Source of the DNA: an uncultured Paracoccaceae bacterium
GTDB lineage: Bacteria > Pseudomonadota > Alphaproteobacteria > Rhodobacterales > Rhodobacteraceae
Assembly (NCBI GenBank): GCA_913054485.1
Contig: CAJXHQ010000048.1
Coordinates: 1 to 11,544, forward strand
Length of the DNA: 11,544 nt
Reading direction: 5' to 3'
Positions 8,200-11,544 of the stretch are shown here, one piece after another. Every line of letters starts with the position of its first letter. Position 1 is the stretch's first letter. The translations under genes and the position numbers were made by a program. The notes beneath the pieces are model-generated. The model had not been told where the DNA came from and did not search any database. It saw only the letters and a list, made by a program, of their open reading frames with translations.

Positions 8200-10580
8200 G
8201 CACCGCCCTTCATGCGCAGGCCTTCGGGGTCGTAGGCCGGGGCGAATTGCAGCCGGGCTGCATAGCGCTGGCCGGTGACCTCGACCGTGACCTGCTTGCC
8301 GTCCAGGCTGTCCCCGTGGACATGGGCCAGCGCAATCGGTTTGCCGATGCGGTAACCGAACCCGGCAGAGGTGGTGTGGCCGATGATCCCGTCATCCGCA
8401 TAAATCGGCTCGTGGCCCAGCGGCACGGCGGCCTCGTCTTCAAAGATCACGGTGACCAGCGAGCGGGTTCCGTCCGCCCGCCGCGCATTCACCGCGTCCG
8501 AACCGATGTAATCCTTCTTCTTGGAGGCCATCATCGCCATGCCGGTCTCAATGGGGGTGATATCGCTGTCCAGCTCGTGCCCCATGGCGGCAAAGCCCTT
8601 CTCGATCCGCATCGAGGTCTGCGCGTAAAGACCGGCAGGAGAGGCCCCGGCAGCGGTCAGCGCGTCATAGACTGCCTGTGCGTTCTCCGCCTTCATGGTG
8701 ATCTCCCAGCCTGCTTCACCGACATAGGACATCCGCACCGCGCGCACATGTTTGCCTGCGATATGCGCGGGGCCGACCTTGAAGTAGCCAAGGTCATTCA
8801 GCTCGGGCGCGCCGCACTCGGATAAGATCCGCGCCATCAGGCCCAGCACGGCGTAGTCTTCGGTGCTGTCGGCGAGTGTCACGTCAAAGCCGTCTGAGTG
8901 GCGCTTGAACCAGGAAAGATCGCGTTTGATCGCGTTTGTGCCGGTGAACAGGCGGTAATGCGTGTCGGTGATCCGGTGCGCGGTCAGATCGCTTTCATAG
9001 GTGCCGCGTTCATTCAGAATGGCAGTGTAGATCGCAGACCCCGGCGCCTTGCCCATATTGGCGGCACAGACGTGGTTCAGGAAGGCTTCGGCATCCGGGC
9101 CCTCCACCTCGATCTTGCCAAAGGGGGAGGCGTCGAAGATGGCGGCCGCCTCATGCGCCGCCTTCACCTCGGCGGCGACGTTCTCGAACCAGTTCGGGCG
9201 CTCAAAGGTCAGGTCCGGCTCCTGCGTCTTGCCGAAATACAGCGGTCGCTCCCAGCCGTAAACCTGGCTGAATTGCGCACCTGCCGCCTTGTACGAGGTA
9301 TCAAGGGGCAGGGCACGCAGACCCCGCGCAGTTGAGAGCTGACGCCCGGGGTATGCAATCTCGTAATGCGTGCCGAGGATCTCGGGCGCGCGGGCCATCA
9401 GGTGGTCGATGTTGTTGAATATGGGCGCAAAACGCTTGGCGTCGGCCTCGCCCAGATCGTAAGCGGTGTGGCCGTGCACGATGCAATGGGCGAGGTTCAT
9501 ACCCGCGCCGCCGCCCGAGGCCAGCCCGACCGAGTTCATGCCGCAGCCCAGGAACAGCCCCTTGGTCTCAGCCGTCTCGCCCAGCATGAACATGCCATCG
9601 GGGGTGAAGCTTTCGGGACCGTTCAGCAGCATTTTGACCTCAGCCGTTTCCAGTGCCGGCAAGCGGTGCAGCGCGTTCATCATCATTGGTTCGAAATGCT
9701 CCCAGTCCTCGCCCAGGAGACCGAATTCGAAGTTCTCGTCCAAGATGCCCGGCTTGATCGGTTTGCCCATTGGTTCAAAGCACCCCACCAGCAAACCGCC
9801 GGAATCGTCGCGGATATAGAGGTGATTGTCGTGGTCACTGAGGGTCGGCATGTTGCCGGCGATGCCGTCGATGGGCTTGGTGAGAAGGTAGAAGTGTTCA
9901 CAGGCCAGTGCCGGGACTTCGGCGCCGGCCATGGCGCCGGCTTCGCGCGACCACAGGCCAGTACACAGCGCAATGGCATCGCAGCTTACGGTGCCTTGGG
10001 AGGTTTCGACGCCAACCACTTTGCCGTTTTCGGTGAGGATGCCGGTCACGCCGGTGTCCTCAAAAATCTTCGCGCCCAGCCCCTTTGCGGCTTTAACCAG
10101 CGCGGCGCAGACATCAGAAGGCGAAACCCGCCCGTCATCCGGCGACCAGACCGCACCGATCACGTCGTCGGCATTCATCAGCGGCCAGCGTTCCTTGGCT
10201 TCGCCCGCGCTGATCGACGTCGCTTCGACACCGTAAGCATGGGCAAGGGCTTCTTGACGCTGGATGTGGGCCATGCGGCCTTCGCTGGTGGCAATCGACA
10301 GGGACCCCTTCTGGATCCAGCCCACGTTCTGGCCAGTCTCCGCTTCCAGTTGCGAATAGAGATCGACCGAATACTGGATCATCCGCGTCAGGTTGCGCGA
10401 ATGGCGCAGCGCGCGGACCTGGGCGGCCGAATGCCAGGTGGTGCCGGAGGTGAGCTTGTTACGCTCCAGCAGGATGGCGTCGGTGACGCCCATCTTGGCC
10501 AGGTGGTAAAGGGTCGAGCAGCCCATGATGCCGCCGCCGATAACGACGACAGAGGCGTGGGAGGGGAGTTGATGTGCCAT
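8196..10580 (-). CDS. dimethylglycine/sarcosine-dehydrogenase-like FAD protein fused to a GcvT folate domain
   Basis: This 794-residue two-module enzyme first has an FAD-dependent amine oxidoreductase (DAO fold, about residues 8-370) with the dinucleotide motif VVVIGGGIMG (Gly15-Gly20). His50 in GTTWHSAAQ is at the position of the covalent FAD histidine of dimethylglycine dehydrogenase. An FAO_M-type linker follows, then a GcvT-like folate-binding module with its C-terminal barrel (about 430-790; motifs RMSYVGEAGWEI, RIEKGFAAMGHEL, PIETGM). Relatives oxidise N-methyl groups and pass the carbon to tetrahydrofolate. The residues after the FAD histidine (SAAQVRALRH) differ from the WHAAG type, so dimethylglycine or sarcosine is not assured as substrate. 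The ATG at 10580 gives the family length; a longer frame from a TTG at 10670 has no conserved residues. It is the first gene of the operon. Confidence 0.93.
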   Translation of the reverse strand: MAHQLPSHASVVVIGGGIMGCSTLYHLAKMGVTDAILLERNKLTSGTTWHSAAQVRALRHSRNLTRMIQYSVDLYSQLEAETGQNVGWIQKGSLSIATSEGRMAHIQRQEALAHAYGVEATSISAGEAKERWPLMNADDVIGAVWSPDDGRVSPSDVCAALVKAAKGLGAKIFEDTGVTGILTENGKVVGVETSQGTVSCDAIALCTGLWSREAGAMAGAEVPALACEHFYLLTKPIDGIAGNMPTLSDHDNHLYIRDDSGGLLVGCFEPMGKPIKPGILDENFEFGLLGEDWEHFEPMMMNALHRLPALETAEVKMLLNGPESFTPDGMFMLGETAETKGLFLGCGMNSVGLASGGGAGMNLAHCIVHGHTAYDLGEADAKRFAPIFNNIDHLMARAPEILGTHYEIAYPGRQLSTARGLRALPLDTSYKAAGAQFSQVYGWERPLYFGKTQEPDLTFERPNWFENVAAEVKAAHEAAAIFDASPFGKIEVEGPDAEAFLNHVCAANMGKAPGSAIYTAILNERGTYESDLTAHRITDTHYRLFTGTNAIKRDLSWFKRHSDGFDVTLADSTEDYAVLGLMARILSECGAPELNDLGYFKVGPAHIAGKHVRAVRMSYVGEAGWEITMKAENAQAVYDALTAAGASPAGLYAQTSMRIEKGFAAMGHELDSDITPIETGMAMMASKKKDYIGSDAVNARRADGTRSLVTVIFEDEAAVPLGHEPIYADDGIIGHTTSAGFGYRIGKPIALAHVHGDSLDGKQVTVEVTGQRYAARLQFAPAYDPEGLRMKGGA

Positions 10581-10731
10581 TGGCAAGATCCGCTGAGATG
10601 CGCCCGGGTTCTGGCCGGGCAGGGGAGAGTGAGGTTGCTGAAAAGATGTCGGAAATACAAAACATGTCAACGGCGCTGAAAAATAACGTATGTTTTAATT
10701 TTGGCCCCACCCGGAAGACAAGGCGAATCAA
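10581..10731. promoter_or_regulatory. divergent control region between the flavoprotein operon and the RpiR gene
   Basis: On the minus strand a perfect TTGACA (10670-10665) could be the -35 of the catabolic operon, with a weak -10 (CATCTT, 10648-10643) at 16 bases. AAAACAT (10659-10665) and ATGTTTT (10690-10696) form a perfect 7-bp inverted repeat whose half-sites are 31 bp apart, about three helical turns, and the left arm touches the -35. This is a plausible operator for the divergent RpiR regulator. No clear promoter for the RpiR gene is seen. The centre is AT-rich relative to the flanking genes. Confidence 0.45.
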
Positions 10732-11544
10732 ATGGACCCGACCCTGAAAACAAAAACAATTTCAACGCTGAAGCAGGTCCTGCCAGAGCTGTCGCCGCGC
10801 CTGAAAACGGTGGCAAAGTATATCGTGGACCACCCGTCGGACTTCGGATTGGACCCGATCCGCGAAACTGCGCGCAAGGCGGGCGTCAGCACCTACACGC
10901 TGGTCCGCATGGCGCAGACGCTGGGATTTGAAGGCTACGAGGAGCTGCGCGAACCCTTCCGCCATGCGCTGGTCTCCTCCACCGAACTGGCCGAGCGCCC
11001 CCCCTGGGTGGACGAGCTGCGCAGCCGCAGCGCCCTGGGGCAGGTGCAGGCGGATGCGGCGGTGAACTCCATGGCAATCGTGCAGCGCTCGCTTGAACGC
11101 CAGACGGCAGAGCAGATGGAGCGGGTGGCGGCGCTGCTGCTGGGGGCCAACAATGTCTACCTGACCGCCGTGCGTGCCAGTTATGCGCTGGCCTATTACT
11201 TTCACTACGTGGGCCGTATGGCCCTGCCTTCACTGCAATTGATTCCGCGCCATATGAACAGCGCCATTGACGAGCTGAACTATGCGGACAGCAGCGACGT
11301 GATGATTGCGATCAGCTTTACGCCCTATTCGCGCGAAACCATCGAGGCCTGCAAGTTCGCCCGCAAGAAGGGGGTGAAGCTGGTCTTGATTTCCGATTCC
11401 GATGTGGTGTCTTCTGAATTCATGCCGGACGAAACTCTGGTCGCCTCAGTCATCAGCACCCATCATTTCGGCTGTTACGCAGGGGCAATGGCCGTGATTG
11501 AGAGCCTTCTGGCCATTCTGGTGAATCTCGGCGGGGAAGAGGCT
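10732..11544 (+). CDS. MurR/RpiR-family transcriptional regulator with SIS domain (3' end cut by window)
   Basis: 271 codons are open from the ATG at 10732 to the right edge, close to the usual full length of 280-300. Residues 1-77 form the RpiR helix-turn-helix: LSPRLKTVAKYIVDHPSDFG, IRETARKAGVSTYTLVRMAQTLGFEGYEEL. Residues about 125-270 are a SIS (sugar isomerase) fold: NVYLTAVRASYALAYYF, DVMIAISFTPYSRETIEAC, and KKGVKLVLISDSD. SIS domains of this family bind phosphosugars or other small acids; here the ligand is unknown. AAGGCG upstream is a fair ribosome-binding site. It is divergent from the flavoprotein-BKACE-aminotransferase operon, which it very likely controls together with itself. 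Confidence 0.93.
   Translation, partial: MDPTLKTKTISTLKQVLPELSPRLKTVAKYIVDHPSDFGLDPIRETARKAGVSTYTLVRMAQTLGFEGYEELREPFRHALVSSTELAERPPWVDELRSRSALGQVQADAAVNSMAIVQRSLERQTAEQMERVAALLLGANNVYLTAVRASYALAYYFHYVGRMALPSLQLIPRHMNSAIDELNYADSSDVMIAISFTPYSRETIEACKFARKKGVKLVLISDSDVVSSEFMPDETLVASVISTHHFGCYAGAMAVIESLLAILVNLGGEEA

Noticed and set aside
10581..10670. N-terminal extension of the flavoprotein from a TTG
   Set aside because: The extra 30 residues precede the FAD fold, are unlike the family, and coincide with the putative -35 and operator.
9366..10679. 437-codon open frame on the plus strand
   Set aside because: Antisense of the flavoprotein and of its promoter region; no recognisable domain.

Overview
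The window looks like a chromosomal segment of a marine alphaproteobacterium of the Rhodobacteraceae (Leisingera/Phaeobacter/Ruegeria type). This rests on the high GC content, the urease gene order with a small membrane-protein gene between ureA and ureB, and the dimethylglycine-dehydrogenase-like catabolic genes under an RpiR-type regulator. The genus is inference; no rRNA or other marker gene is present.

Left part (about 1-3483, minus strand): a urease operon read right to left as ureD, ureA, a 56-codon small gene, ureB, ureC. Spacings are 3 nt, 12 nt, an ATGA overlap and an 11-nt overlap, so the genes are tightly coupled. All nickel-site and catalytic residues of UreC are present. ureE, ureF and ureG are not in the window and may lie beyond the left edge, where a possible small ORF runs off the end.

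Middle part (3549-5693): a PACE-family efflux transporter (minus) with a good Rho-independent terminator separating it from ureD. A divergent LysR regulator lies on the plus strand, an arrangement like AceI/AceR of Acinetobacter. A TetR-family regulator (minus) converges on the LysR gene.

Intergenic stretch 5694-6060: no gene, but four consecutive inverted repeats. The last one is followed by five T on the plus strand, so a structured small RNA is possible.

Right part (6061-11544): a three-gene minus-strand operon read from 10580 down to 6061. It encodes a dimethylglycine/sarcosine-dehydrogenase-like flavoprotein fused to a GcvT folate domain, a divergent DUF849/BKACE-type enzyme and a class III aminotransferase. 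A divergent MurR/RpiR-SIS regulator, cut by the right edge, very likely controls it. Together they suggest catabolism of an unidentified N-methylated amino compound: oxidative demethylation to folate, transamination and cleavage of a beta-keto acid. The substrate cannot be read from the sequence.
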